36,020 nucleotides of DNA from Alphaproteobacteria bacterium (GCA_005884685.1 VBAH01000073.1:1-36020); one strand, 5' to 3'. Counted from the stretch's first letter, positions 25,672 to 33,087 are shown. A program made the numbers and translations. The notes: generated from the sequence alone by a model not told the origin.

Positions 25672-27027
25672 ATGGCCGACACGCTGCTGTTCGGGATGTT
25701 TGCCGCTGCGCTGGTCGCGGCGGTGTTTGCCGTTCTGGCTTTCCTCGCCGCCCGCCGTGGCGCCTCGGGCGGGCTGACGGCGCTCGACGTCGCGCAGCTT
25801 CTGCGCCGCGAAACCGACGCGATCTGCGGCGCAGCCGACGCCAATGCCTACACGCTGCGGCAGGAGGTGGGTCAGCTGCTCGCGCATGGCCAGAGCGGAA
25901 CCGTCAACGCCGTCGGCAAGCTTGCCGAGACCCTGCTCGGCCAGGTCGAGGTGTTCGGCAAGCGCCTCGACCTGCTGACGCAAAAGCACGCCGAATCCGG
26001 CGAGCAGCTGCGGCTGACCGTCGAGGCGAAGCTCGATCAGCTGCGCAGCGAGAACGCCGCCGAGCTCGAAAAGGTGCGCGCGACCGTCGACGAGAAGCTG
26101 CAGACCACGCTCGAGACGCGGCTCCAGGAAAATTTCGGCCGCGTCGTCGAGCAGCTCAACAAGGCCTACGAGGTGTTCGGCGAGATGCGCACCATCTCGG
26201 CCAGCGTCGGCGATCTGAAGAACGTGCTCACCAACCCGAAGCTGCGCGGCACCTTCGGCGAAGTGCAGCTCGAGATGCTGCTGCAGGATTTCCTGTCACC
26301 AAGCCAGTACATCAAGGACGCGCAGGTGAAGGAAGGCTCGGCCGAGCGCGTCGAGTTCGCGATCCGCCTGCCGACGATCGAGGGCGAGGACATCCTGCTG
26401 CCGGTCGACGCCAAGTTTCCGCGCGAGGACCATGAGCACATGATCGCCGCGCAGGAGGCGGGCGATCTCCTGCTGGTCGAGCATTTCCGCAAGCAGCTGG
26501 AGAGCCGGATCAAGTCCTTCGCCAAGGACATTTGCCGCAAGTACATCAACCCGCCGCGCACCGCCGAGCGCGCCATCCTGTTCCTGCCGACCGAAAGCCT
26601 GTTCGCCGAGGTGCTGCGCCAGCCGGGCCTGTTCGACCACCTGCTGCGCGAATGCAACGTGATGCTCGCGGGGCCCACGACCTTCGCGGCGATCCTGCAC
26701 GCATTCCAGGTCAACTACCGCTCGATGGCGGTCGCGCGGCAGTCGGGCGAGGTGTGGAAGATTCTCAGCGCGGTGCGCACCGAGTTCAAGAAATACAACG
26801 ACACGGTCGGCAAGGTCGCAAAGCAGCTCAAGACCGCGGCGGGCTCGGTCGATGAGCTCGACAAGCGCACCCGGCTGATGGATCGCGCGCTCAAGGGCGT
26901 CGAAACGATGCCGGACAACGGCAGCGCCGCGAAGCTGCTGGGCTTTAGCGACGCGGCGGCCGCCGAGGAGGCGTCGGAACTCGGCGAATTCGTGCTGCCC
27001 GAAGACGCCATGCGGGCAGCGGAGTGA
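25672..27027 (+). CDS. rmuC: RmuC-family DNA recombination protein
   Basis: A 451-aa protein starting MADTLLFGMFAAALVAAVFA, one N-terminal membrane helix. A long coiled coil covers about residues 90-185 (TQKHAESGEQLRLTVEAKLD and following), then the RmuC nuclease-like domain. Landmarks are LRGTFGEVQLEMLLQDFLSP, DILLPVDAKFPREDHEHMIA (Asp246 and Lys248 in the D-x-K core) and AILFLPTESLFAEVLRQPGL, then LAGPTTFAAILHAFQVNYRS. RmuC limits inversions and is thought to be an endonuclease-like factor acting on DNA structures. I prefer the ATG at 25672. The upstream in-frame region overlaps fumarase and has no homology. Confidence 0.9.
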   Translation: MADTLLFGMFAAALVAAVFAVLAFLAARRGASGGLTALDVAQLLRRETDAICGAADANAYTLRQEVGQLLAHGQSGTVNAVGKLAETLLGQVEVFGKRLDLLTQKHAESGEQLRLTVEAKLDQLRSENAAELEKVRATVDEKLQTTLETRLQENFGRVVEQLNKAYEVFGEMRTISASVGDLKNVLTNPKLRGTFGEVQLEMLLQDFLSPSQYIKDAQVKEGSAERVEFAIRLPTIEGEDILLPVDAKFPREDHEHMIAAQEAGDLLLVEHFRKQLESRIKSFAKDICRKYINPPRTAERAILFLPTESLFAEVLRQPGLFDHLLRECNVMLAGPTTFAAILHAFQVNYRSMAVARQSGEVWKILSAVRTEFKKYNDTVGKVAKQLKTAAGSVDELDKRTRLMDRALKGVETMPDNGSAAKLLGFSDAAAAEEASELGEFVLPEDAMRAAE

Positions 27028-27033
27028 CCGGGG

Positions 27034-28113
27034 CTACGCGGTCGCGGCGGATGCGCGGTGCTTTCCGGCGAACGCCGGCGCCACCTCGCGCATGAAGCGG
27101 TCCATCTCCTCCTTCACCTGCGCGTGCGGCTTGAGGCCCACGTTGAAGTAGAGGATCACCTCCTCAAAACCCGCAGCCTCGACCTTCTTCAAGGTCTCGG
27201 TGATGCGCGCCGGCGAGCCGAGCAGCACCGAGTTCTCGGTCAAATCCTCGGGCTTCACGTTCTGCAGCCGCGCCACCATGTCGATGAAGTAGCGGTAGCT
27301 CGGCGGCGCGGTCGCCGGGTCCCCGGGAAACGCCGGGATCACGCACTCCTTGTAATAGCGGATCTGGCGCGCCCGCTGCGCGGCCTCCTCGCCGGCATTG
27401 TCGGCAAAATGCGTGAAGTAGCTGCACATCAGCCGGCCCGGCCTGGTGCCGAACTTCGCGCAGCTCGCGTGATAGAGGTCGGCGACCTGCTTCAGCCCGC
27501 CGAAGCTCATCGCGGCGGCGAACGGCGCCACGATCAGCCCGCAGCCGAGCCGCGCCGCGAGCTCGATCGAGGGCTTGGAGAACGAGGCGACGTAGGCCGG
27601 CAGCGGCTGCTGCACCGGCTTGGGCGTGATGCGCACATCGTCGAACGAATAGTGCTTGCCGTGGTGCGAGATGCGGCCGTCCGCGGACCACAGCGTGCGC
27701 ACCAGCTCCATCCCCTCTTCGAAGATGCCCTGGTTGTCGGAGAAATCGACCTTGAACGGCAGGTACTCGCGCGCGTCGTAGCCGCGCCCGGCGGCGAAAT
27801 CGACGCGCCCGTTCGAGAGCAGGTCGAGCGTCGCCCATTGCTCGGCGACGCGGATCGGATGATGCAGCGGCAGCACCGTGACGGCGGGCGCAAGGCGGAT
27901 CGCTCTCGTGCGCGCCGCGATGTAGGCAAGCACGAGGTCGGGGCAGGAGAGCACACCGAGCGAATTGAAATGATGCTCGCCGATCCAGGCCGAATGCATG
28001 CCGAGCTCATCGGCATAGATCGCCTCGGCGGTAATGTCGGCGACGAACCGGTTGGCGTCACGCGGGTTGTTGTCGTAGTGATTGTCGCTCAACGTGAAAT
28101 AGCCGAAGTCCAT
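27034..28113 (-). CDS. LLM-class flavin-dependent oxidoreductase (second copy)
   Basis: A 359-aa luciferase-like protein: MDFGYFTLSDNHYDNNPRDA, then GMHSAWIGEHHFNSLGVLSC. The flavin-site stretch LAPAVTVLPLHHPIRVAEQW is followed by ATLDLLSNGRVDFAAGRGYD and HGKHYSFDDVRITPKPVQQP. The family reaction is oxygenation by FMNH2 and O2. It is related to, but clearly different from, the copy at 16842-17867. It ends 6 nt after the convergent rmuC stop. Downstream divergence with a small secreted gene at 28230 leaves about 115 nt for its promoter. The substrate is unknown. Confidence 0.9.
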   Translation of the reverse strand: MDFGYFTLSDNHYDNNPRDANRFVADITAEAIYADELGMHSAWIGEHHFNSLGVLSCPDLVLAYIAARTRAIRLAPAVTVLPLHHPIRVAEQWATLDLLSNGRVDFAAGRGYDAREYLPFKVDFSDNQGIFEEGMELVRTLWSADGRISHHGKHYSFDDVRITPKPVQQPLPAYVASFSKPSIELAARLGCGLIVAPFAAAMSFGGLKQVADLYHASCAKFGTRPGRLMCSYFTHFADNAGEEAAQRARQIRYYKECVIPAFPGDPATAPPSYRYFIDMVARLQNVKPEDLTENSVLLGSPARITETLKKVEAAGFEEVILYFNVGLKPHAQVKEEMDRFMREVAPAFAGKHRASAATA

Positions 28114-28229
28114 GCGCGCGTCCTCCCGGAATTCGACGGATGATAGCGGGGCGAGAGCCCGCGCGCCAACGCTGGCGCCGGTCTGCCGTTTGGCCTAAAC
28201 AGGCGCGCCGGAATGCAAGGGAGCGACGC

Positions 28230-28556
28230 ATGCGCAAATACGCGATCAGGACGGCGGCCATTGCGGCCGCACTGGCTGTCACGCTCGGCGCGGCGTGCGC
28301 GCAGGACGACGATAAGGAGTGCGACGACATCATGGACGAGTTGAAGAAGCTCGCCGAGCGGCTGATGAACACGAGCGAGCCGAAGGGTGTCGGGCCGGTC
28401 TGCGCCGCGACCGGGCAACTGCTCGGCATCATGAAAGCGAGCCGCGAGGTTGCGGCCGAGTGTTATGACGAAGGCAGGAAGCGCGATCAGCTGCTGGTGA
28501 CCTTCGACAAGGCGACCAAGGATATGGAAAGCAAGATCGACTCGGTATGCAAATGA
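28230..28556 (+). CDS. Small secreted Cys-containing protein (first of a pair)
   Basis: A 108-aa protein from the ATG at 28230 (MRKYAIRTAAIAAALAVTLG, then AACAQDDDKECDDIMDELKK). The signal peptide ends at about ACA-Q. The mature part is helical with four cysteines (KECDDIM, GPVCAATGQLLGI, AAECYDEG, DSVCK), suggesting two disulfides in the periplasm. The upstream in-frame region to 28140 is outside the signal peptide and unlikely to be used. Its stop overlaps the next gene's ATG (ATGA), a sign of coupled translation. No family is recognised. Confidence 0.7.
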   Translation: MRKYAIRTAAIAAALAVTLGAACAQDDDKECDDIMDELKKLAERLMNTSEPKGVGPVCAATGQLLGIMKASREVAAECYDEGRKRDQLLVTFDKATKDMESKIDSVCK

Positions 28557-28864
28557 CGCGCGCGCCGTTCCTCGTGGGCTTGCTGTTGGCGGTCGCGTGC
28601 GGAACCGCTTCCGCCGCCTGCCGCGACGATTTGATCAAGGCGGATCAGAACTTCGCCAAAACACGCTCCGCGCTGCAAAGCGCCGCGAGCGCGGCGCCCG
28701 CGGTCAAATGCGCCGCCTACCGGCGGCACGTCGCGTCGCTGACGGAGGTGCGCAACGTGTTCGCGCGCTGCGACACCGGCGGCAACAAGGCCAAAAACGC
28801 CGCGCAGACCAACGTCGCGCTCGGCGAATTCACCAAACAGATGCGCGAGAGCTGCAGGAAATAG
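28553..28864 (+). CDS. Small secreted Cys-containing protein (second of a pair)
   Basis: A 103-aa protein from the ATG at 28553, which overlaps the previous stop as ATGA. An alternative ATG is 6 nt upstream. A signal peptide (MTRAPFLVGLLLAVACGTAS, then AACRDDLIKADQ) precedes a helical mature part with four cysteines (ACRDDL, VKCAAYRRH, FARCDTGGNK, RESCRK). Size and cysteine count mirror the previous protein, so the two may be diverged duplicates or act together in the periplasm. A hairpin at 28888-28927 follows. Confidence 0.7.
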   Translation: MTRAPFLVGLLLAVACGTASAACRDDLIKADQNFAKTRSALQSAASAAPAVKCAAYRRHVASLTEVRNVFARCDTGGNKAKNAAQTNVALGEFTKQMRESCRK

Positions 28865-28887
28865 CGGGCAGAAGAAAAGAGCAAAGA

Positions 28888-28927
28888 GCTACGTCAGCGA
28901 GAAGGGGCGCCCCGTTCGTGACGTAGC
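28888..28927. terminator. Hairpin between convergent genes
   Basis: GCTACGTCA (28888-28896) and TGACGTAGC (28919-28927) form a perfect 9-bp stem around GGGGCGCCCC. The minus strand continues with CTCTTTGCTCTTTTC, so it may best end the leftward transcript. The plus side has only CTGGAGCTTTT. Confidence 0.6.
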
Positions 28928-28957
28928 CTGGAGCTTTTCGTCAACCGGAAGCGGTCC

Positions 28958-29254
28958 TCAGACGCCGCCAGCCATGAAGTTGCCGGCGCGGTCGAACATC
29001 TTCGCTGCGTTGACCATGTAGAGCTGGCCGCCGCTCATCACGAACACGGTGCCGCGCGGCACGCGCTTCGCGCCCTTCATCAGCGTCGCCATGCCTTTGT
29101 CGCTCATGCTCACGCGCATGGTCTTGCCGTCCATGGTGATCACGTAAGCCGTGTGCTCGCGAACATCCCAGGGCTCGAGATTCTGCGCCGCGGCGCCGGT
29201 CAGCAGGGCCAGCGACATGCCGGCAGCGATCAGCGCGGTTCTGGTGAAGGACAT
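28958..29254 (-). CDS. Small exported protein, unknown function
   Basis: A 98-aa protein from the ATG at 29254 (MSFTRTALIAAGMSLALLTG, then AAAQNLEPWDVREHTAYVIT). The signal peptide is likely cleaved after AAA-Q. The mature part, MDGKTMRVSMSDKGMATLMK followed by GAKRVPRGTVFVMSGGQLYM, is Met/Lys-rich and beta-like, with no cysteines. I do not recognise a family. GGAGAGACCC precedes the ATG. A 29-bp motif shared with the short LysR gene's promoter lies 82-110 nt upstream, suggesting control by that regulator. Confidence 0.65.
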   Translation of the reverse strand: MSFTRTALIAAGMSLALLTGAAAQNLEPWDVREHTAYVITMDGKTMRVSMSDKGMATLMKGAKRVPRGTVFVMSGGQLYMVNAAKMFDRAGNFMAGGV

Positions 29255-29335
29255 CGGGTCTCTCCTCTGTGGGCCTTGCCGTCCCGGGGGGCGGAACGGT
29301 CGATGCACAGCAAACAACGGATCGATGTGCGCGCG

Positions 29336-29364
29336 GAAATGCCGAGTTTGCATTGGATCGATAG
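29336..29364. promoter_or_regulatory. 29-bp motif, copy upstream of the 28958 gene
   Basis: Begins GAAATGCCGAGTTTG and ends ATTGGATCGATAG. It is identical in 27 of 29 positions to 29789-29817. LysR-type regulators bind T-N11-A sites in such spacers. The copy lies about 82 nt before the ATG at 29254 and downstream of the short LysR gene. Confidence 0.6.
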
Positions 29365-29442
29365 AGCCGCGCTATCGAGCGGCGGCAGCTTGCAACGCGT
29401 CTATCGCGCGCTTTGCCGGAGGACGAGCGGGTCCGCGCATGA

Positions 29443-29739
29443 TCACAAGCGGGTTTTCGTGCCGGGCTGCCGGTACGGGCGCGCGAAATCGTCGGCCTGA
29501 CGGTGCGCATCCTCCGCGTGACGGTAAGCCTGCTCCAGAAGCGGCCTCACCTTCTGCCCGAGCCTGGAAAGCTGGGTGTTGGTATGCTCGCGGTGAAACA
29601 GCGCGCCGCCAAGCTCGACTTCGAGCGCCTTGATGCCGCGCGTGAGCGACGACTGCGCAACCCTGCAGCGCTTGGCCGCGCGCGTGAAGTTCAGCTCGTC
29701 GCAGAGCGCGAGAAAATAGCGGATCTGATGCAGTTCCAT
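29443..29739 (-). CDS. Short LysR-type protein: HTH and linker helix only
   Basis: A 98-aa protein: MELHQIRYFLALCDELNFTR, then AAKRCRVAQSSLTRGIKALE, the winged HTH of LysR regulators. Then VELGGALFHREHTNTQLSRL and the linker helix GQKVRPLLEQAYRHAEDAHR. It ends at RQPGTKTRL without the substrate-binding domain (normally about 200 aa more). The HTH is roughly 60 percent identical by eye to the full-length neighbour at 29842-30816. No effector-domain remnant follows it. It could be a truncated copy or a free-standing DNA-binding dimer that competes with its neighbour for sites. A 29-bp motif repeated before the next gene lies about 50 nt upstream. Confidence 0.75.
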   Translation of the reverse strand: MELHQIRYFLALCDELNFTRAAKRCRVAQSSLTRGIKALEVELGGALFHREHTNTQLSRLGQKVRPLLEQAYRHAEDAHRQADDFARPYRQPGTKTRL

Positions 29740-29788
29740 GGGCCGCCACTGGCTGGACGGCCAAGAGACAACGCCCTGATGCGGTTGC

Positions 29789-29817
29789 GAAATGCCGAGT
29801 TGGTATTGGATCGATAG
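29789..29817. promoter_or_regulatory. 29-bp motif, copy upstream of the short LysR gene
   Basis: Begins GAAATGCCGAGTTGG and ends ATTGGATCGATAG, with two changes relative to 29336-29364. It is 50 nt from the ATG at 29739, suited to autoregulation by the short LysR protein. Confidence 0.6.
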
Positions 29818-29836
29818 CGGCGGCGTATCAAAGTCC

Positions 29837-29901
29837 TCCGCTCATTGCCGCGAACGCGGCAATCCAGGTTCTGGATCCCCGCTTTCGCGGGGATGAGCGG
29901 A
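29837..29901. repeat. Three-stem palindromic repeat overlapping the LysR 3' end
   Basis: Outer stem TCCGCTCAT (29837-29845) and ATGAGCGGA (29893-29901). Inner hairpins are ATTGCCGCG-AA-CGCGGCAAT (29844-29863) and ATCCCCGC-TTTC-GCGGGGAT (29875-29894). The element supplies the last roughly 20 codons of the LysR gene and its TGA. Confidence 0.8.
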
Positions 29902-30816
29902 TTTGATCTTGGTATGCTTCGCGGCGAGCGCCGGTTGCCCCGCCCAGCTCACACGCATCGCCTCGCGCACCAGCGCGCCGACCCCGGGCGAATGCGGCCG
30001 TCCGCGCACCGTGACGAGCGCGACCTCCCGCCAGATCTCGGGCTCGACCAGCGCGCGCGCCACCACGCCGGGATGGGCGACCGAGAGCGACGGCATGAAC
30101 GCATAGCCGAGACCGGCAGCCGCCATCGCCAGGATCCAGTCGTCGCGCTCGCTCTGATAGACCGTCGGTCCGCCGACGCCCTGTGCATCGAACACCGCAT
30201 CGGCAGCCGGGCCCATCTCGCAATTGACGCGCGCGAGATAATGCTCGCCGTCGAGGTCCTTCACCCGGATGGTGCTCTGGCTTGCGAGCCGGTGGAGCGG
30301 CTCGATCACGATGTGGAATTGCTCGCGGTAAAGCGGCAGGTGGTGCAGCCGCGCGTCCTCGATGAGGTGCGGCAGCGCATAGACCGCGACGTCGAGCGCG
30401 CCCGCGACCAGCCGCTCCTGCAATTGCGGTGCGGCCTCGTCGATGATCTGCAGCTCGATCCCGGGATGGCGCAGGCGCACCGCCGCGACCAGGTCGAGCA
30501 GCAGGGTCGGCGCGATGGTGCACATCAGGCCGAGGCGCAGCGGCGTCTTCTGCAGCCGGATGAATTCCTGCGCCTCGCGCTTGGCCTGTTCGGCGCGGCT
30601 ATAGACCTGCTCGAGGTAGGGCTTGAGCGTGCGGCCGAGCTCGGAGAGATGGGTGTTGGCGCGCTCGCGATGAAACAGCGCGCCGCCCATCTCCTCCTCG
30701 AGCTGCTTGATGGCGCGCGTCAGCGAAGGCTGCGCCACGTGGCAGCGCTCGGCGGCGCGCGTGAAATTCAGGTCCTCGCACAGAGCGAGGAAATAACGGA
30801 CCTGATGCATTTCCAT
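29842..30816 (-). CDS. LysR-family transcriptional regulator
   Basis: A 324-aa regulator from the ATG at 30816 (MEMHQVRYFLALCEDLNFTR). Eight further codons upstream are in frame but outside the family N-terminus. The HTH is AAERCHVAQPSLTRAIKQLE, with linker helix LKPYLEQVYSRAEQAKREAQ. The effector domain follows: LRLGLMCTIAPTLLLDLVAA, then IELQIIDEAAPQLQERLVAG, ending near RGRPHSPGVGALVREAMRVS. The ligand is not predictable. The tail from about residue 305 (SAHPRESGDPEPGLPRSRQ) is translated from a palindromic repeat and is not part of the fold. Neighbour to a short paralog. Its own target is unclear. Confidence 0.9.
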   Translation of the reverse strand: MEMHQVRYFLALCEDLNFTRAAERCHVAQPSLTRAIKQLEEEMGGALFHRERANTHLSELGRTLKPYLEQVYSRAEQAKREAQEFIRLQKTPLRLGLMCTIAPTLLLDLVAAVRLRHPGIELQIIDEAAPQLQERLVAGALDVAVYALPHLIEDARLHHLPLYREQFHIVIEPLHRLASQSTIRVKDLDGEHYLARVNCEMGPAADAVFDAQGVGGPTVYQSERDDWILAMAAAGLGYAFMPSLSVAHPGVVARALVEPEIWREVALVTVRGRPHSPGVGALVREAMRVSWAGQPALAAKHTKIKSAHPRESGDPEPGLPRSRQ

Positions 30817-30902
30817 GGGCCGCGGTCCGGGCGAGAGCAACAGCGCAATTGATATCGTGGCGCGCCGGACACGCGGGAATCAAGTCGGGGCGAGAAAAGA
30901 GA

Positions 30903-30928
30903 GCCTCACGCTCGCAAACGCGTGAGGC
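30903..30928 (-). terminator. Rho-independent terminator of the 30968 gene
   Basis: Read on the minus strand: GCCTCACG, a loop of about ten bases, CGTGAGGC, then TCTCTTTTCTCG. An 8-bp stem with a T-rich tail lies about 40 nt beyond the stop at 30968. Confidence 0.8.
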
Positions 30929-30967
30929 CCTGGAAAGGCGCCGCCGACGCGGGGACGACGGGATCGA

Positions 30968-31435
30968 TCAGTAGCGGACGGTCATGCTCTGGTACTTGTT
31001 ACCGGGAGGCGCGCCTTCCGGGTACATGTCGAAGCCAAAGAGGTTTCCGCTCTCCGCATTGGAGAAGCTGAACTCGCCCTCGGCGACACCCTCCTCCGAC
31101 GCCTGGAGGTCGCCGAGAATGCGCACGCACTTCAGGAAGAAGTGATATTTCTCGTAGCGCTTGCCGGTGATGGCGACCTTGACCTTGGTCGTTCCATCGG
31201 AGCCGCGGACAACCCAGGCCGTGCCGCCGATCAGGGACGGATCGCTGTTGCTCACCGTGCTGTTGTGGCAGTCGGATTCATCCTGTCGCACCAGCGCTAC
31301 CTCGCGCAGGTTCGGATCGGGCGGCGGGGGTGGCGGCGGCCCGGACTGGCCGAAGGCCGCGCCACCGACCGCGGCGACGAGGCCGATCAGCAACGTTGCC
31401 CGAAGCAACGCCGAAGCCTGCTTGCGATGTGTCAT
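30968..31435 (-). CDS. Secreted hypothetical protein with a Pro-rich linker
   Basis: A 155-aa protein with a signal peptide (MTHRKQASALLRATLLIGLV, then AAVGGAAFGQSG). A PPPPPPP linker near residue 35 and a beta-rich domain follow: VALVRQDESDCHNSTVSNSD, then GTAWVVRGSDGTTKVKVAIT and FFLKCVRILGDLQASEEGVA. Two cysteines (about 56 and 103) may pair. The end, LFGFDMYPEGAPPGNKYQSM, is aromatic. This resembles a small periplasmic beta-sandwich, but I recognise no family. It is followed by a good terminator. Confidence 0.68.
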   Translation of the reverse strand: MTHRKQASALLRATLLIGLVAAVGGAAFGQSGPPPPPPPDPNLREVALVRQDESDCHNSTVSNSDPSLIGGTAWVVRGSDGTTKVKVAITGKRYEKYHFFLKCVRILGDLQASEEGVAEGEFSFSNAESGNLFGFDMYPEGAPPGNKYQSMTVRY

Positions 31436-31666
31436 CTGCCCCTCTCCAGAACGGAAGCCGCGACACTACGCCGGAAGGTAGTGCTTGGGAACTGTTTGTT
31501 GGTGAGGTAGCAGGACGAGTTGCGGCGCGCGCAGGTTGGGCGCAGGCACGCCCAAGGCTCTCTCTTGCTCCGGATGGTATGGCAAGGACCTCGACCTGGT
31601 CGGCGTTTGGGCCGACGATCAGGAGCCGGCCGTCCGCATCCTGGCCCTCGTGCGAGCAGGGGCTTG

Positions 31667-31879
31667 TCACTCGGTCAGATTTGCGCCCCCGTAGCTATCC
31701 TGCCGGTGCGGCGACTGGCGGCCGGACGCCGGCGAAGGCTGTCTGTTGCGGTGGTTTGCAAGCCGCACGGCCGTGGCGGACTCAGACGGGCCGTACTTTG
31801 CGATCCAGAGGACATAGGCCAGGCAACCGGCCGTCGAAGCCGCAATGACGCCGAGAGACCAGGCAAATAACAGTTCCAT
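31667..31879 (-). CDS. Small single-pass membrane protein, unknown function
   Basis: From the ATG at 31879 a 70-aa frame: MELLFAWSLGVIAASTAGCL, then AYVLWIAKYGPSESATAVRL. One helix at residues 3-27 precedes a polar tail rich in Ser, Arg and Gln. The N-terminal helix looks like a real protein, while the tail is weaker. No family is recognised and the ribosome binding site is poor. Moderate confidence. Confidence 0.42.
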   Translation of the reverse strand: MELLFAWSLGVIAASTAGCLAYVLWIAKYGPSESATAVRLANHRNRQPSPASGRQSPHRQDSYGGANLTE

Positions 31880-32237
31880 TCCGCGCACCCCAATGAAGGG
31901 GGAACTTTGGCATGGCGAAATGGAGCGGTAAATGACCTATCGTCGCAAGGGACTACGACCTTCAGGAAAGGTCACGGCAAAAGCAGCGCCCATGCCGCCA
32001 GGAACAGCGACAAGGCCCACACGGATAACGCCCAGAGATAGAAGAATCGAGCGCCCGGCATCGTAGCGGAACCGTACAGAGCGATCGGCGGTTGAACATC
32101 TATACGTTTGGATAGTTCGAGCAAAATCAAACAGAGCCAGTGGGTTGGAGGGGCATCTTCGCGCGCCGGTCACCGCTCCGACGACGGGCCCCCGAGAATG
32201 CTGCCGATCGATGCTGCAAAACCCGTCCTGATGGCGT
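31880..32237. other. Stretch without a convincing annotated gene, holding one micro-ORF
   Basis: About 360 nt with no long believable frame. A hydrophobic micro-ORF is at 31972-32061, and protein-like in-frame sequence extends upstream of it to about 32155. GGAACTTTGGCATGG at about 31901 resembles GGCATGGAACTTTG at 33377, two short blocks in swapped order. Confidence 0.4.
31972..32061 (-). CDS. Possible 29-aa hydrophobic micro-ORF
   Basis: Reads MPGARFFYLWALSVWALSLF, then LAAWALLLP and a TGA. It is a single membrane helix with aromatic residues. In-frame residues upstream of the ATG (HWLCLILLELSKRIDVQPPI, then ALYGSAT) also look protein-like, but there is no other ATG before the upstream stop. 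It could be the end of a damaged gene or a true micro-protein. No clear ribosome binding site. Confidence 0.3.
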   Translation of the reverse strand: MPGARFFYLWALSVWALSLFLAAWALLLP

Positions 32238-32591
32238 GTGCGCCATCGTGAGGGCTGCAGGGCGCTTCCGGTCCGAACGCTTGAGAAGATACCCTTTGAT
32301 TTCCGATACCATTTCCTTTGCGCCGAGACCGGCTGTCGCGGGCATACGATGATGTGCACGGATTGGGAGATGGGGCAGGCGTACCGGGAGTGGCGTCAGA
32401 AATACGGCGAAGCTGGCTGGGAAGCCAAGTTTCGGCAGAGGTTTGAAACCGAGATGATCGAAAAGAACGACACGCACTTTTTCGTCGGGACGGTTCACAA
32501 GAACCCGGCGTCATTCATCGTCGTGGGGTTGTTCTATCCGCCTAAGCAAGCCACGGGCGATCTATTCGACCTTGACGATGTGCCTTTGTGA
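32238..32591 (+). pseudogene. C-terminal part of a conserved hypothetical protein
   Basis: A 117-aa frame with a GTG start that looks artificial. The conserved part begins at IPFDFRYHFLCAETGCRGHT, then MMCTDWEMGQAYREWRQKYG, then FETEMIEKNDTHFFVGTVHK and NPASFIVVGLFYPPKQATGD. This Cys/His-containing block, with CTDWEMGQxYxxW and THFFVGTxHxxPxxxIVxGLFYPP, is the C-terminal domain of a conserved family I know only as hypothetical, usually about 200-250 aa. The N-terminal half is absent, so the gene is probably truncated. Its neighbours include IS debris. Confidence 0.6.
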
Positions 32592-32613
32592 CGAGGCCAC
32601 CAACTAGGGCGGC

Positions 32614-32832
32614 CTAGCTAGCGGCAAATGGAATGCTGCCGACTCCGCGCTTGCCCTCGGTGATGTGGACGGTCCAGCCTAAGTAGTACGTCGCGCCGCC
32701 CGCGTGCGTCATGTCGCGGATCACGCCTTCGGCAAAAGTGACACTCTCGGTGTCATCGCTCAGCGGTAACGCACCGAGCGTTTCGACGGGGCTTCCGTCC
32801 TTCGCGTGAATGGCGAAACAGTAGACGGGCAT
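32614..32832 (-). CDS. DUF6894-type small protein
   Basis: A 72-aa protein: MPVYCFAIHAKDGSPVETLG, then ALPLSDDTESVTFAEGVIRD. The segments MPxYxFxI and LxDDxESVxFAxxVIRDM match the DUF6894 family of short alpha/beta proteins, common as several copies in Bradyrhizobium relatives. Function is unknown. The TAG stop is followed by GCCGCCCT, the same bases that follow the stop of the gene at 33165. It is convergent with the truncated gene upstream. Confidence 0.72.
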   Translation of the reverse strand: MPVYCFAIHAKDGSPVETLGALPLSDDTESVTFAEGVIRDMTHAGGATYYLGWTVHITEGKRGVGSIPFAAS

Positions 32833-32881
32833 ACCCTACTATCGCCAAGGTGCGTCCGGCGAGTCTGTTCAAAATTGCTCA

Positions 32882-33061
32882 CTACTTGAACTTGACGACT
32901 TCGCTTAGCTCGTGGCCGCAAGCCGAGCACTCGAACGTGCGCTTGTCGTGGTCTGGCACGTCCGGCTCGATCCGGGACAGCAGCATTTTCGCACCACACT
33001 TGGGACAAGGCGGCCGAATGATCGCGTTCGAATGAAAGGTCGGCGGTTGGTACAGCGTCAT
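32882..33061 (-). CDS. Zinc-ribbon small protein, 59 aa
   Basis: The minus frame from ATG 33061 reads MTLYQPPTFHSNAIIRPPCP, then KCGAKMLLSRIEPDVPDHDK, then RTFECSACGHELSEVVKFK and TAG. Cys19, Cys22, Cys45 and Cys48 form two CxxC knuckles of a zinc ribbon. The pattern IIRPxCPxCGAxMxLxRIEPD...RTFECxxCxHxxxEVVKF is shared by a set of small proteins in Rhizobiales. Function is unknown. It is in the short-gene range and easily missed by gene finders. A 22-nt palindrome lies 27-48 nt upstream. Confidence 0.82.
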   Translation of the reverse strand: MTLYQPPTFHSNAIIRPPCPKCGAKMLLSRIEPDVPDHDKRTFECSACGHELSEVVKFK

Positions 33062-33087
33062 CGCACGCCCCCGCGCGCGCTAGACTA

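Noticed and set aside
31278-31666. Minus-strand frame upstream of the 30968 gene
   Set aside because: Part of it looks protein-like (GQDADGRLLIVGPNADQVEV), but it overlaps the secreted-protein gene in another frame and no start site or family supports it.
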